A stretch of DNA of 64,000 bases from Ensifer adhaerens (GTDB taxonomy: Bacteria > Pseudomonadota > Alphaproteobacteria > Rhizobiales > Rhizobiaceae): NCBI RefSeq assembly GCF_000697965.2, contig NZ_CP015880.1, forward strand, positions 1,984,001-2,048,000. The letters run 5' to 3'. Positions 33,603 to 43,074 of the stretch are shown one piece after another. Below the pieces are notes generated by a model. It did not search any database and was not told where the DNA came from. It saw only the letters and a program-made list of their open reading frames with translations. The position numbers and the translations under genes are program-made. Numbering within the stretch: the stretch's first letter is position 1; each line of letters begins with the position of its first letter.

Positions 33603-35105
33603 TCAGCCGAGTTCGCCGTGATCCAGCGGATAGACCGGCCGCCGCACCCGCTGGAACTTGCGCGCGCCGATATTGGCACTACTGAGGCCCGTGCCGTCGA
33701 TCTCGACGATCTCGGACGCGATCGGACCGAAGGCGGCGCGGAAATGCTGCTGCGACTTGACGACGACGATCTGATAGTCGGACGGCTCGATGCCGACGGC
33801 GCGGAAGAGGTTGCGATCGAGCATCTGCTGACGTTCGCTGCAGATGAGGATGTCGATGCCTTCGACATGAAAGCGCACGCTCGGCCCCATCGTCGCCGGC
33901 AGCCCTTGAAACATCGGCCCCTCGAAGACGATCCTGCCGTCCGAAATCGCCTCCACCCTGCCCTTGATCGTGATCGGCCCGCCGCCGACTTCAGGGTCGA
34001 TCTTGCAGCCGAGCGTAACCTCGCGTGTCGCACCGATGCCGGCAGCGATCAACTCGGCCACGACTTCCGGATCGCAGAGCGCGCCGAAAGCCGCGTTTCG
34101 GACGCCGGTATCGAGCAGCCTGGCGAGCACGCAGGTGGAATCGCTGTAGGCACCGCAGCCGGGATTGTCGGAGAAGTCGGCAATGACCAACGGCCCGGCC
34201 CCATCTTTCGCAAGATGCGCCGCGACGATGCCGGGCAGCGCGTCGAGCGGCAGCTGCACATCCTGGTGCTCGCGCCGGTCCCAGATCTCGCGGCAGAGAC
34301 GCTCGGCCTCGGCTTCCGCGTCTTCGGCCGCCACCCGGTTGCGGTCGTAGCAGATGACCGCCGATGGGCCGGTGTTGAAGATATCGGCATCGTAGAAGCC
34401 GGCATTGATCGAGGTCGCCAGCATGCCGTCGCGCGCCGCGATCCCGTCGGCAATTTCGAGCAGCTCGGTCATGGCGCAGGCATGGGTCGTGCGCCCGTCG
34501 TTGCAGCCGTTCAGCATCGGCGGCTGGCGGATGGCGAGCGCCGGCCGGATTTCGCCGCGCATGGCGCGCTCGAGCAGCGCGCCCGCCTTGTGGGCGCATT
34601 CGGCCATGTCCACATGCGGATAGGTGCGGAACGAGACGGCAATATCGAGCAGGCCGGCCATTTCGGGCGCCGAATTGGCGTGCAGGTCGAAGGTCGCGGC
34701 GATGGGAAGTTCCGAACCGACGATGCCACGCACCACCTCCAGAAGCTGGATCTGTGCATCGTCAGCCGTTTCCGTGCACATAGCCCCATGGAAGACGATA
34801 AACACGCCGTCGAGCCTTTCGCCGTCGAGCGCGCTTTGGAGATCCGCGACGAAGCGCTGCCGCATCGCCTCCTCGATCCTGCCGCCGGGTTCGGCCCGCG
34901 CCGCCACGGTATAGACCGGCTGCCAGCCGTACGTGTCGCAACAATCGATGAAGCCGCCGATCTCCGAATTGGTGCCGCGGCAATGGGTTTCTATCTCGGC
35001 GCCAACGAAATAGTGGCAGGCCTCGAAGTCCCTGAACCCGGTCTTGAGCTTCGAAAACGTGTTGGTTTCCTGGTTGAATTCGAGAACGGCGACCCGGAAG
35101 CTCAT
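33603..35105 (-). CDS. M81 family (MlrC-like) metallopeptidase
   Basis: A 500-aa protein of the peptidase family M81, named after MlrC, the microcystin-degrading enzyme of Sphingomonas. Diagnostic segments are FNQETNTFSKLKTGF near the start, FHGAMCTET, AATFDLHANSAPEM (metal-binding Asp/His), FRTYPHVDMAECAHKAG and ADFSDNPGCGAYSD. Rhizobial members are not proven to degrade microcystin and may act on other peptide-like or amide substrates. The ATG at 35105 is preferred; ATG 35120 would add MKVHR. There is no signal peptide. The neighbouring ABC binding protein is on the same strand but separated by a palindromic element, so operon membership is uncertain. Confidence 0.88.
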   Translation of the reverse strand: MSFRVAVLEFNQETNTFSKLKTGFRDFEACHYFVGAEIETHCRGTNSEIGGFIDCCDTYGWQPVYTVAARAEPGGRIEEAMRQRFVADLQSALDGERLDGVFIVFHGAMCTETADDAQIQLLEVVRGIVGSELPIAATFDLHANSAPEMAGLLDIAVSFRTYPHVDMAECAHKAGALLERAMRGEIRPALAIRQPPMLNGCNDGRTTHACAMTELLEIADGIAARDGMLATSINAGFYDADIFNTGPSAVICYDRNRVAAEDAEAEAERLCREIWDRREHQDVQLPLDALPGIVAAHLAKDGAGPLVIADFSDNPGCGAYSDSTCVLARLLDTGVRNAAFGALCDPEVVAELIAAGIGATREVTLGCKIDPEVGGGPITIKGRVEAISDGRIVFEGPMFQGLPATMGPSVRFHVEGIDILICSERQQMLDRNLFRAVGIEPSDYQIVVVKSQQHFRAAFGPIASEIVEIDGTGLSSANIGARKFQRVRRPVYPLDHGELG

Positions 35106-35320
35106 CCTATGCACTTTCATTTTGCTGACTGGAAAAATCGAGAAGACGGGCGCCGGGGAAAACGCGAAACCCCGACGCCGCGCCTGTTCTCCTGCCGCGC
35201 GATGCGTTGAACGCAGGGCGCGACAGGCGAATTCTGGATGGTTGGAGTTGAACCTTGGATCCGCGGCGGCCCCTCTCGGCACCTTTAGAAGAGACGCCCT
35301 CACGCATCTTTCGAGGAGTT

Positions 35321-35384
35321 GCCCCTCACCCTAACCTTCTCCCCGCAGGCGGGGAGACAGTGGCCGGCAGGCCGGATGAGGGGT
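35321..35384. repeat. RIME-like palindromic element
   Basis: CCTTCTCCCCG-N3-CGGGGAGACAGTGG is followed by GGCCGGCAGGCC and GATGAGGGG. The order of the two palindromes is the same as at 12111-12160 and it is flanked by CCCCTCACCC/GGATGAGGGG terminal repeats. It is located between the amino-acid binding-protein gene and the M81 gene. Confidence 0.7.
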
Positions 35385-35397
35385 AGAGCCACAAACC

Positions 35398-36186
35398 TCA
35401 GCGGAAATACTCGCTCGTGGTCTTCGGCTTCGCCATGATGTCGAAATCGAAATACTGCTTGCGGATCTTGTCGTAGGTGCCGTTTTCCATGATCGTCTTG
35501 AGGCCGGCATTGAGTTTGGAGAGCAGCGCCTCGTCGCCCTTGCGTACCGCCATGGCGTTGCCCTCGGCCGTGTCGAGCACGAAGCTCTCGCCGACAAAGG
35601 CGCAGCAGCCGCTTTCTTCCTTGGCCAGCCACTCGGTAAAGGCCATCTGCCCTTCGAGGATCAGGTCCAGCCGGCCGTTTTCCATGTCGAGAAACACTTC
35701 GCTCATCGTCGGATAGAGCTTCACTTCGCTATCGGGAAAAAACTCCTGCAGCGCCTCGACCGCGACCGAGCCGGACTGCGTGCCGATCACCTTGCCCTTC
35801 AGCGCCTCGGGCGAGATGTCCTTGAGGCCGAGATCCTTGCGGGCGACGAAGCGCATGGCGTTGAAATAGTAAGGGGTTGTGAAGTCGACCTGCGTCTTGC
35901 GATCCGGATTGATCGCCATCGAGGCGATCATCACGTCGAACTTCTTGGCCTGCAGGGCCGGGATGATGCCCGCCCACTCATTGGTGCTCCAGACACAGTC
36001 TACCTTGATTTCGGCGCAGACCGCCTGGCCGATATCGTAGTCGAAGCCTTTGATTTCGCCGGCTGCGGTCACATAGTTGAATGGCGCGTAATCGCCCTCG
36101 GTGCCGATCGCCAGCGTCTCGGCATTGGCGGTGCCGGCCGCAAACAGCGCGGCGATGACCGATGCGGTCATGAACTTCTTTTTCAT
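35398..36186 (-). CDS. ABC transporter polar amino-acid binding protein (HisJ/ArtJ-like)
   Basis: A 262-aa periplasmic binding protein of the family-3 amino-acid class. The signal peptide is MKKKFMTASVIAALFAAGTANA. The mature start TLAIGTEGDYAPFNYVTAAGEIKGFDYDIGQAVCAEIKVDCVW is the hallmark (TEGxYxPFNxxxxxGxxxGFDVDI). The ligand-pocket segment DVMIASMAINPDRKTQVDFTTPYY and GTQSGSVAVEAL follow. Specific for a basic or polar amino acid (His/Lys/Arg/ornithine type) by family. Its permease and ATPase partners are not in the window, so this may be an orphan gene or use another transporter. It is divergent from a LysR regulator. GAGGG precedes the ATG at 36186. Confidence 0.9.
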   Translation of the reverse strand: MKKKFMTASVIAALFAAGTANAETLAIGTEGDYAPFNYVTAAGEIKGFDYDIGQAVCAEIKVDCVWSTNEWAGIIPALQAKKFDVMIASMAINPDRKTQVDFTTPYYFNAMRFVARKDLGLKDISPEALKGKVIGTQSGSVAVEALQEFFPDSEVKLYPTMSEVFLDMENGRLDLILEGQMAFTEWLAKEESGCCAFVGESFVLDTAEGNAMAVRKGDEALLSKLNAGLKTIMENGTYDKIRKQYFDFDIMAKPKTTSEYFR

Positions 36187-36429
36187 CTCGTTCCCTCTGT
36201 CCTTCCTGTCGGCCACCCACGAAGTTCCGGTCGCAAGCGTGACCATTGGCCTGACCAAAGGAGCAACTTGCTTGAAACTATCTGGATTTTCGGCCGATTT
36301 CAGTTTTCGTTTTGCTTTATTATGCTTCGACAATGCGGGAGGTCTCCAGCCTTCGCAATGTGAAAGAAATCATTCCAGCTATCGAAAAAATTCATGTAGG
36401 CTGCAACCGATCCAGACCCGGAGCAACGG

Positions 36430-37341
36430 ATGCGTGACCTGCCGAGCCTCAAATCCTTGCGCGCCTTCGAGGCGGCCGCGCGCAACGGCAGCCTGACGGC
36501 CGCCGCCGACGAGCTCTGCATCGGCCAGGGTGCGATCAGCCACCAGATCCGGAATCTGGAACTCAATCTCGGCCTTCGGGTCTTCGTCAGAAAACAGCAC
36601 GGTGTCGAACTGACGCCGGAGGGCGGGCTGCTCTACGCCTCCTGCCAGCGCGCCTTCGACGATCTCGAAGGCGTGGTCCAGCACATCCGCCCACGCACGA
36701 GCGACAAGATCCTGCGCGTCCGGGTCGGCCCGTTCTTTTCGATGAAAGTGATCGCGCCGCGCATCTCCGAGTTTCTCGCCGCCAATCCCGGCGTGCAGAT
36801 CCACCTCTCCCACCTCGAAACGATCACCGCCGGCACCGGCCCGGCCGACGTCACCATCGCCTATTGCCTGCAGCCGCCACCCGGACGCTTCACCCGCAAG
36901 CTCTTGCGCGAGCGCCTGGTTCCCGTCTGCGGCCGCGACCTCTGGCAGGGCGACAGGCAGGCACTGCTTTCCGGCAACCGGCTGCACTATCGCGGCCTTC
37001 AGGAGTGGCAAAGCTGGATCGCCTCCTCCGGCCTCGCCCTTCCGCGCAGCCGCCAGGACCTGATCTTCGACGACCAGCACATCATTCTCGAAGCGGTGAG
37101 AGAAGGCCAGGGCGTGGCGTTGATCGACCGCACCATGGTCGAACACGAACTCAAATCCGGTCAGATTCGCCTGGCCCACGACCATTTCTACGAGCCGCCC
37201 GAAACCTACCAGTTCGTCTGCCAGGAAGACCTCCTGCGCACCAAGCCGGTAACAAAGGCCTTTCTCAACTGGCTGATCGCCGAGATCGAGGAGCGCGAGC
37301 GGCAGAGCGCAGAGGCAGTGCAAACATCTGGCACAAGCTAG
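36430..37341 (+). CDS. LysR family regulator (GcvA-like)
   Basis: A 303-aa LTTR. HTH residues ~6-65 read LPSLKSLRAFEAAARNGSLTAAADELCIGQGAISHQIRNLELNLGLRVFVRKQHGVELTPEG, matching the GcvA/AmpR subgroup. The effector-binding domain follows (VQIHLSHLETIT, VTIAYCLQPPP, EGQGVALIDRTMV). It is divergent from the amino-acid binding-protein gene with a 243-base intergenic region, and is its probable regulator. A fragment about 84 bases long corresponding to codons ~194-222 of this gene recurs at 40581-40663. Ligand unknown. Confidence 0.92.
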   Translation: MRDLPSLKSLRAFEAAARNGSLTAAADELCIGQGAISHQIRNLELNLGLRVFVRKQHGVELTPEGGLLYASCQRAFDDLEGVVQHIRPRTSDKILRVRVGPFFSMKVIAPRISEFLAANPGVQIHLSHLETITAGTGPADVTIAYCLQPPPGRFTRKLLRERLVPVCGRDLWQGDRQALLSGNRLHYRGLQEWQSWIASSGLALPRSRQDLIFDDQHIILEAVREGQGVALIDRTMVEHELKSGQIRLAHDHFYEPPETYQFVCQEDLLRTKPVTKAFLNWLIAEIEERERQSAEAVQTSGTS

Positions 37342-37426
37342 CCGTCGGCGGCCGGCGAGCGTCCCTCCTCCCCACCCAACACAAGAACCGGCCGCCGCAC
37401 GCCCGTCGCGCACGGCGGTCGCACCC

Positions 37427-38440
<1,014 letters not shown>

Positions 38441-38449
38441 TTATAAGTA

Positions 38450-38470
38450 TTGACCATACTCTATGGTCAA
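38450..38470. promoter_or_regulatory. MerR-type operator dyad
   Basis: TTGACCATA at 38450-38458 and its exact complement TATGGTCAA at 38462-38470 flank the three bases CTC, giving a 9-bp perfect inverted repeat. It lies in the intergenic region between the AKR gene and the MerR gene, just 11 bases upstream of the regulator's start. A 9-3-9 dyad of this kind is typical of MerR-family sites. Confidence 0.75.
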
Positions 38471-38481
38471 GGGTTTGCTGC

Positions 38482-38877
38482 ATGCTGATTTCGGAATTTG
38501 CGAAGGCCACGGAACTGCCGGTCGATACGATCCGCTTTTACATTTCCAAGGGGCTGCTGAAGCCGGAGCGCAGCGCCAAGGGCGGCTCTAATCCCTATGA
38601 GCTGTTCAGCCAGGAAGACGTTACCGCCGCGCGGATGATCCGGCTGCAACAGACGCTGGGTTACTCGCTGCGGGAGATTCAGGCCCTCAATGACGCCTAT
38701 CGCGCCGGCGAAAATTCGCCCGCACGAACGGTCGAGATCCTGCAAACGCAGATCGCGCGACTAGAAGAGCGGAAGGCCGCGCTGGACGCGGCTCTCTCGT
38801 TCCTGCGCGGCAAGGTGGACTGGATCAAGGCAGGCAAGCCGGACACGGCGCCGCAACTGGAGGACTACCGGTGCTGA
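38482..38877 (+). CDS. MerR family transcriptional regulator
   Basis: A 131-aa MerR regulator. The winged HTH MLISEFAKATELPVDTIRFYISKGLLKPERSAKGGSNPYELFSQEDVTAARMIRLQQTLGYSLREIQAL spans residues 1-70. A dimerising coiled coil (TVEILQTQIARLEERKAALDAALSFLRGKVDWI) follows. Metal-binding cysteines of MerR/CueR type are absent, so it is closer to the redox/aldehyde or drug-responsive branch. Start is ATG 38482 immediately after the TTGACCATA-CTC-TATGGTCAA dyad. It probably controls the divergent AKR. Its 3' end overlaps the convergent epimerase gene by 53 bases. Confidence 0.9.
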   Translation: MLISEFAKATELPVDTIRFYISKGLLKPERSAKGGSNPYELFSQEDVTAARMIRLQQTLGYSLREIQALNDAYRAGENSPARTVEILQTQIARLEERKAALDAALSFLRGKVDWIKAGKPDTAPQLEDYRC

Positions 38878-39895
38878 CGGTCCGAAGCTCGTCCAGCCCC
38901 TGCTCCCGCGAGATGACAGGAACATAGCCCAGCGCCAGCTTTGCCTTGCCGATATCAAGCGAGATCTCGACGGCCGACGTCGCATAGGCCTGTGATGTCA
39001 GCGGAACGCTGATCCTCCCCCTGGAGAGGGCAGCGAGCACATCGCCGCCCCAGGCAACGGCTCTGACGACGGCGCGGGGAACGGATTTTTCCGGCGGGAC
39101 GATCCCTTGCGTTTCCAGAAGCTGCGAGACGAACGTCCTGAACGGCACGGCATCGCCATCGGTGATGAAATAGACCTCCCCGCCCCGCCCGTTTGCAAGC
39201 GCAAGCGCCACGGCCTGGCACAGGTTGGCGATATGCGTGGTCGAGGTCAGGTAGGTGCCTCCCGCGATCCAAGCGAGCTTGCCGGAGCGGGCAGCCTCGA
39301 CCAGTGCCGGCAACGCCGTGGTATCGTCACGCCCCCAGACGAAGCGCGGCCGAAGGGCAACGACCGGGAAAGCCGGACTGCTGGCCGCAAGGGCTACACG
39401 CTCGGCCGCCGCCTTGCTGCGCGAATAGCTGCCGGCCGGGCGGCGCGGAAACGGCGCCGTCTCGTCCACCTGCACCAGCGGGTGCCCATCGGCAAGCACG
39501 GATTCGGTGCTGATATGGATCGCCTTGCGGATACCGGCGGCGCGGGCCGCCTCCATGACGATCCGTGTGCCATCCTCGTTCACCCGGCGCTGCTGCGGCG
39601 TGCCTGGTCCATGATCGGTATCGGCCGCCGCATGGACAAGCGCGTCGCAGCCCGCCATTCCCGCGGCGATGTCTGGACTGAGCAGGTCGCCCATAAAGGC
39701 CGTCGCACCGAGTTGGCGGACGCGGTCGGCCGCCTTCTGGCTGCGCGCCAGAGCGACAACAGAAACGCCCGTCGTGACGAAATGGCGGATGAGGTTGCGG
39801 CCGACATAGCCGCTGCCACCGGTGATGAAGATGCGCCGGAACGGGGCGCGTTCGCCCGTGGCCACGGCGGATGTGGCATCGCATGCTTGGTTCAT
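38825..39895 (-). CDS. NAD(P)-dependent epimerase/3-beta-HSD-type extended SDR
   Basis: A 356-aa extended SDR. The N-terminal Rossmann motif is RIFITGGSGYVGRNLIRHFV (TGxxGxxG, residues ~20-39). The catalytic pattern includes ISTESV (Ser) and SYSRSKAAAE (YxxxK, with Tyr at ~157). The substrate-binding half contains LRPRFVWGRDDTTALP and STTHIANLCQAVALAL, typical of nucleoside-sugar epimerases or 3-beta-hydroxysteroid dehydrogenase relatives. The real substrate is unknown. It shares its upstream region with the TetR gene 27 bases upstream (same strand), suggesting a TetR-epimerase operon. Its end runs 53 bases into the convergent MerR gene. Confidence 0.88.
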   Translation of the reverse strand: MNQACDATSAVATGERAPFRRIFITGGSGYVGRNLIRHFVTTGVSVVALARSQKAADRVRQLGATAFMGDLLSPDIAAGMAGCDALVHAAADTDHGPGTPQQRRVNEDGTRIVMEAARAAGIRKAIHISTESVLADGHPLVQVDETAPFPRRPAGSYSRSKAAAERVALAASSPAFPVVALRPRFVWGRDDTTALPALVEAARSGKLAWIAGGTYLTSTTHIANLCQAVALALANGRGGEVYFITDGDAVPFRTFVSQLLETQGIVPPEKSVPRAVVRAVAWGGDVLAALSRGRISVPLTSQAYATSAVEISLDIGKAKLALGYVPVISREQGLDELRTVSTGSPPVAAPCPACLP

Positions 39896-39922
39896 TTCAC
39901 TGCACCTATGAGGTTTGGACGC

Positions 39923-40501
39923 TTAGCGCTCGTCCGGAAGATCGGCTGCCTGCGGGGTTGCAGTCACGAGCCAGTTGATTTCGCGCAGCACCTCGTCGCG
40001 GTCCGCACGCGCAAAATGGTGAAAGTCGAGATATTCGAGGAACTTGAGACCCTCGAGCGCGAGATAGGCAAGCAACGCCCCGCGCGGCGACTGGGAGTTC
40101 TGAAGAATTCTCGCGATCGTCGTATCCTGGCTTGCCTGCATCTTCCGGCGCAAACCGGCATCGAGCGTAAGCGCCGCGCTGAGGTTCAGTGCCACCGCCC
40201 GGAATTCCTCGGGCGGCGGTTCGGCCGCAGCAACGATGCGCCCCCTGACCGCTCGATCCTGAATGTCTCCGATCTTCTGCTCGACCTGCGCATGGTGTGC
40301 GTTGTCGCGCTCAAACGCCCGGTCGACGACGGCCTCGATCAGCGCCTGCTTGGACTTATAGTCATAAAGCACACTCGCCTTGCTGACGCCGGCTTCCCTG
40401 GCGACGGCATCGACAGTCAGGTTGGCAGCGCCATCACGACCGACGACCCGTTCGGCGGCATCCAGCACCTGCTGTTGATCAATTGCGCGTTTCCGGCCCA
40501 T
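39923..40501 (-). CDS. TetR family transcriptional regulator
   Basis: A 192-aa TetR repressor. The HTH block is VLDAAERVVGRDGAANLTVDAVAREAGVSKASVLYDYKSKQALIEAVVDRAF (residues ~12-62), with the YDYKSKQAL recognition-helix region. The C-terminal ligand-binding domain is helical. The gene is upstream of the epimerase on the same strand with 27 bases between them, indicating co-transcription. A perfect ATAAAT-A-ATTTAT palindrome lies just upstream of its start. It probably represses its own operon including the epimerase gene. The inducer is unknown. Confidence 0.92.
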   Translation of the reverse strand: MGRKRAIDQQQVLDAAERVVGRDGAANLTVDAVAREAGVSKASVLYDYKSKQALIEAVVDRAFERDNAHHAQVEQKIGDIQDRAVRGRIVAAAEPPPEEFRAVALNLSAALTLDAGLRRKMQASQDTTIARILQNSQSPRGALLAYLALEGLKFLEYLDFHHFARADRDEVLREINWLVTATPQAADLPDER

Positions 40502-40534
40502 GGCTCCATCCGATTTATTTCCGACCAGATGGTT

Positions 40535-40547
40535 ATAAATAATTTAT
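40535..40547. promoter_or_regulatory. Palindrome ATAAAT-A-ATTTAT (candidate TetR operator)
   Basis: A 6-bp perfect dyad about one central base lies 34 bases upstream of the tetR start at 40501 in a local AT-rich island, with a second CGATTTAT half-site near 40511. This is a likely autoregulatory operator of the adjacent TetR protein. Confidence 0.5.
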
Positions 40548-40580
40548 CGGCGCCTTTGTCAAGCGCGTCGGATCCCTCAG

Positions 40581-40666
40581 AAAGCTGGATCGCCTCCTCC
40601 GGCCCCACCCCATGCGCGCAGCGCCACGACCTGATCTTCGATGACCAGCACACCATTCTGAAGTAG
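40581..40666 (+). pseudogene. Relic fragment of a LysR gene (copy of codons ~194-222)
   Basis: Bases 40581-40663 align with 37010-37093 inside the LysR gene at 36430 at about 85% identity by eye, with a few small indels. The first 22 bases are identical. In the matching frame it reads SWIASSG...RHDLIFDDQHTILK then a stop at 40664-40666, against SWIASSG...RQDLIFDDQHIILE in the intact gene. There is no HTH or other LysR part on either side. It is a decayed gene fragment, not a working gene. Confidence 0.85.
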
Positions 40667-41001
40667 TGAAAACGCAGCCGAACCCAGGACCGATCAGCGG
40701 TTGCTCGCGGACTACCGCGCCGATCCGCCTTTACACGAAGTTGAGAGAGCGTGATGTCGGAGACTGCATCCGCAGAACGGCGATGCCGGGTTACGGCCTT
40801 GAAAACAACCTCACGGAAGGCGACCCGCGCACTTGACCTTGCCCGTCGGCGGTCCGGGCAATCGGCGAGACCTATCGATACGACAAATACGCTCCGTGAT
40901 TGCGCGGCAATGAATTCGCCACCGAAGAGACGTTGATGCGCGACTAAAATTGCTCGGCGCGGTCATGGTGTATCGCGCCAAGCCGCTGCTCTCATAGACG
41001 A
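40667..41001. other. Decayed intergenic DNA between LysR relic and EF-G-like gene
   Basis: No ORF with a convincing start or homology is seen. Broken plus-strand fragments such as IGETYRYDKYA, GNEFATEETLMRD and MVYRAKPLLS occur in different frames, hinting at a second decayed coding sequence. Its parent is not recognised. Confidence 0.4.
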
Positions 41002-42960
41002 TCACCCCGCCTGCTGCGTCCCATGCGCGTGGATTACCGCATCCGCCTCCTTGCCGTAGAGCTCCTCGAAATGGTCGAAGCTCTTGGAGAAGTAACCGAT
41101 GCCTTGCGTCGCGGCCCTTAGTGTCCGGGCGAGATCGTCGAGCGCCGATCCCGGCACCAGGGCGCGAAAGATGTCCCAGCCCTTGGCCGTCTCGTCACGG
41201 TCGAAGCCGAGCACCTGGCCCTTGTAGGTGGAGACGATCGGCACCAGGCTGCCGGAATAGATCGAGGGGATGTGGATCTCGACGCGGATGACCGGCTGCA
41301 TCAGAACGGCCGAGGCCTGCGACAGCGCCTGGCGCACGCCCATCTTGGCGGCCGCGCGGAAGGCGAAGTCGTTGCTGTCGACCGCATGGTGCTGACCGTC
41401 CGTCAGGGTCACGCCGACATCGATCACCTGAAAGCCGAGCGGCCCCTTCTCCATCGCTTCGCGCGCGCCGGCCTCGATCGCCGGGATGAAGTTGCGCGGC
41501 ACCGCCCCGCCCTTCACTGTCTCGGCGAAAGAGAAGCCGGCGCCGCGCTCGTTCGGGTGCACGCTGAGCTTGACGTCGGCGAACTGCCCGGCACCGCCCG
41601 TCTGCTTGCGGTGGCGGTAGTGCACGTCGGAGGGTTTCAGCACGGTCTCGCGATAGGTCGGGCTCGGCGGCCTGTCGGTGACGCCGACATGGAAGACGTC
41701 GGCGAGCGTCTTGCAGAGGTCGCGCAGGTGCATCGGTCCCTGCACGCAGACGAGCTGCGCGCCGCTGCCTTCTTCCTGCATGACCGCGAGTGCGCGGTCG
41801 GTCTCGGCGAGCTTGGCAAGCGTGCCCGAGAGCTTGGTCTCGTCGCGCTCGCTGTCGGGCACCAATATGCGCACCAGCATCGGCGTCGGCGGCAGCGTCC
41901 AGTCCGGCGCCTCGGCGGTGCTGCTGGCGGCGAGCAGCGCCGGCACTGGCAGATGGTCGGCCTTGACAGCGGCAAAGATCGCGCCCGCCTCCGGCGTGGC
42001 ATTCGGCAGCGGCTTGCCGGTCGCCGGGTCCTGCAGCGAGCCGAGGCTGCCGCCGCCGAGTGTCGCGCCCTGCTTGATACCGGATGTCAGCGCCCTGACC
42101 AGCACGGTCTTGCCGACATTCGCCTTGTGATAGGCGTGGAAGCTGACGGCCGAAAGCGCCGTCTCGGCGATCGGTCCGGCCTCAGCCAGTCTCTTTCGAA
42201 GCGCGTCGACCTGAGGCGCCTCGTGGCGCAGCGCCTTCATCAGCCGCAGAATGCCGTTGGCGTGGCTTGCAGCGCCCACCAGCACCGGGATGATGCGGTT
42301 TTCCTTCAAGAGCCGCGTGGAGATCGCATAGATCGTGTCGTTGGCCGGCGCCCGGTCCTCGATCAGCTCTTCGAGCAGCCAGTCGTCGAATTCCGAGAAA
42401 TGCTCGAGTAGCTCGGCCCGCGCCTCCTTTTCCCGATCCATCACCGTGTCGGGGATTTCGATCAGCGCCGAGGTCTGTCCCTCGCGGTAGCGCCAGGCGC
42501 GCTCGGAGATCAGGTCGCAGGTGCCGACGATCTTGTCGCCTTCGCGGATCGGCACCTGGCGCAGGAGCAGCATGTGGCCGGAATAGTCCTGAAGCGCGGC
42601 GATCACGTCGCGCAGCCGCCCCTGCGGCTCGTCCATGCGGTTGATGAAGAGAATGCAGGGCGTGCCCGACGCCTCGATCGCCTTCAGATAGGGCGCGGCC
42701 AGCACCGCCTCCTCCGGCACCGGCGAAACGCAGAGCACGCAGGCGTCGCTGGCGATCAGCGCGTGCTGGGCGTGGCCCAGCGCCTCGGTGCCGCCGGGTG
42801 CGTCGAGCGCGCACCAGGCTTCGCCGCCAAATTCGAATTCCGTGAGGTTCAATCCGTAGGGTGAAGCAGCTTTTCTGGAGGCCCCCTCCAGACCGGCCAG
42901 CTTGTCTGCCAGCATGGTCTTTCCGGTCTGCGAGGGCCCAAGTACCGTGAAGCAGCGCAT
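41002..42960 (-). CDS. EF-G-like translation factor paralogue with degenerate G domain
   Basis: A 652-aa homologue of elongation factor G with the full domain set. The G domain starts MRCFTVLGPSQTGKTM, with an intact P-loop (residues 8-15). Switch motifs are altered: there is no RGITI, DAPGG (53-57) replaces DTPGH, and NRMD (107-110) replaces NKMD. Domain II follows (FHAYHKANVGKTVLVRALTSGIKQG), then III, IV (residues ~430-560, YRETVLKPSDVHYRHRKQTGGAGQFADVKLSV) and V. Losing the catalytic His equivalent suggests weak or absent GTP hydrolysis. It resembles EF-G2-like proteins of rhizobia, whose role is not settled. GGAGG lies seven bases before ATG 42960, so a TTG six bases upstream is rejected. 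Confidence 0.9.
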   Translation of the reverse strand: MRCFTVLGPSQTGKTMLADKLAGLEGASRKAASPYGLNLTEFEFGGEAWCALDAPGGTEALGHAQHALIASDACVLCVSPVPEEAVLAAPYLKAIEASGTPCILFINRMDEPQGRLRDVIAALQDYSGHMLLLRQVPIREGDKIVGTCDLISERAWRYREGQTSALIEIPDTVMDREKEARAELLEHFSEFDDWLLEELIEDRAPANDTIYAISTRLLKENRIIPVLVGAASHANGILRLMKALRHEAPQVDALRKRLAEAGPIAETALSAVSFHAYHKANVGKTVLVRALTSGIKQGATLGGGSLGSLQDPATGKPLPNATPEAGAIFAAVKADHLPVPALLAASSTAEAPDWTLPPTPMLVRILVPDSERDETKLSGTLAKLAETDRALAVMQEEGSGAQLVCVQGPMHLRDLCKTLADVFHVGVTDRPPSPTYRETVLKPSDVHYRHRKQTGGAGQFADVKLSVHPNERGAGFSFAETVKGGAVPRNFIPAIEAGAREAMEKGPLGFQVIDVGVTLTDGQHHAVDSNDFAFRAAAKMGVRQALSQASAVLMQPVIRVEIHIPSIYSGSLVPIVSTYKGQVLGFDRDETAKGWDIFRALVPGSALDDLARTLRAATQGIGYFSKSFDHFEELYGKEADAVIHAHGTQQAG

Positions 42961-43074
42961 CGGCAATCCTCCCCTGTCGCGATGACGACGGGCGCCGAGC
43001 GTTGCGACGCCCTTGTTCTATTAATTCTAGGGCAGCTTTTGCGCTTTCAATGGTAGCCGGGCACGATGGCGGCA

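Noticed and set aside
33579..35210. 543-codon open frame on the plus strand
   Set aside because: Antisense to the M81 peptidase, which has clear family motifs on the other strand.
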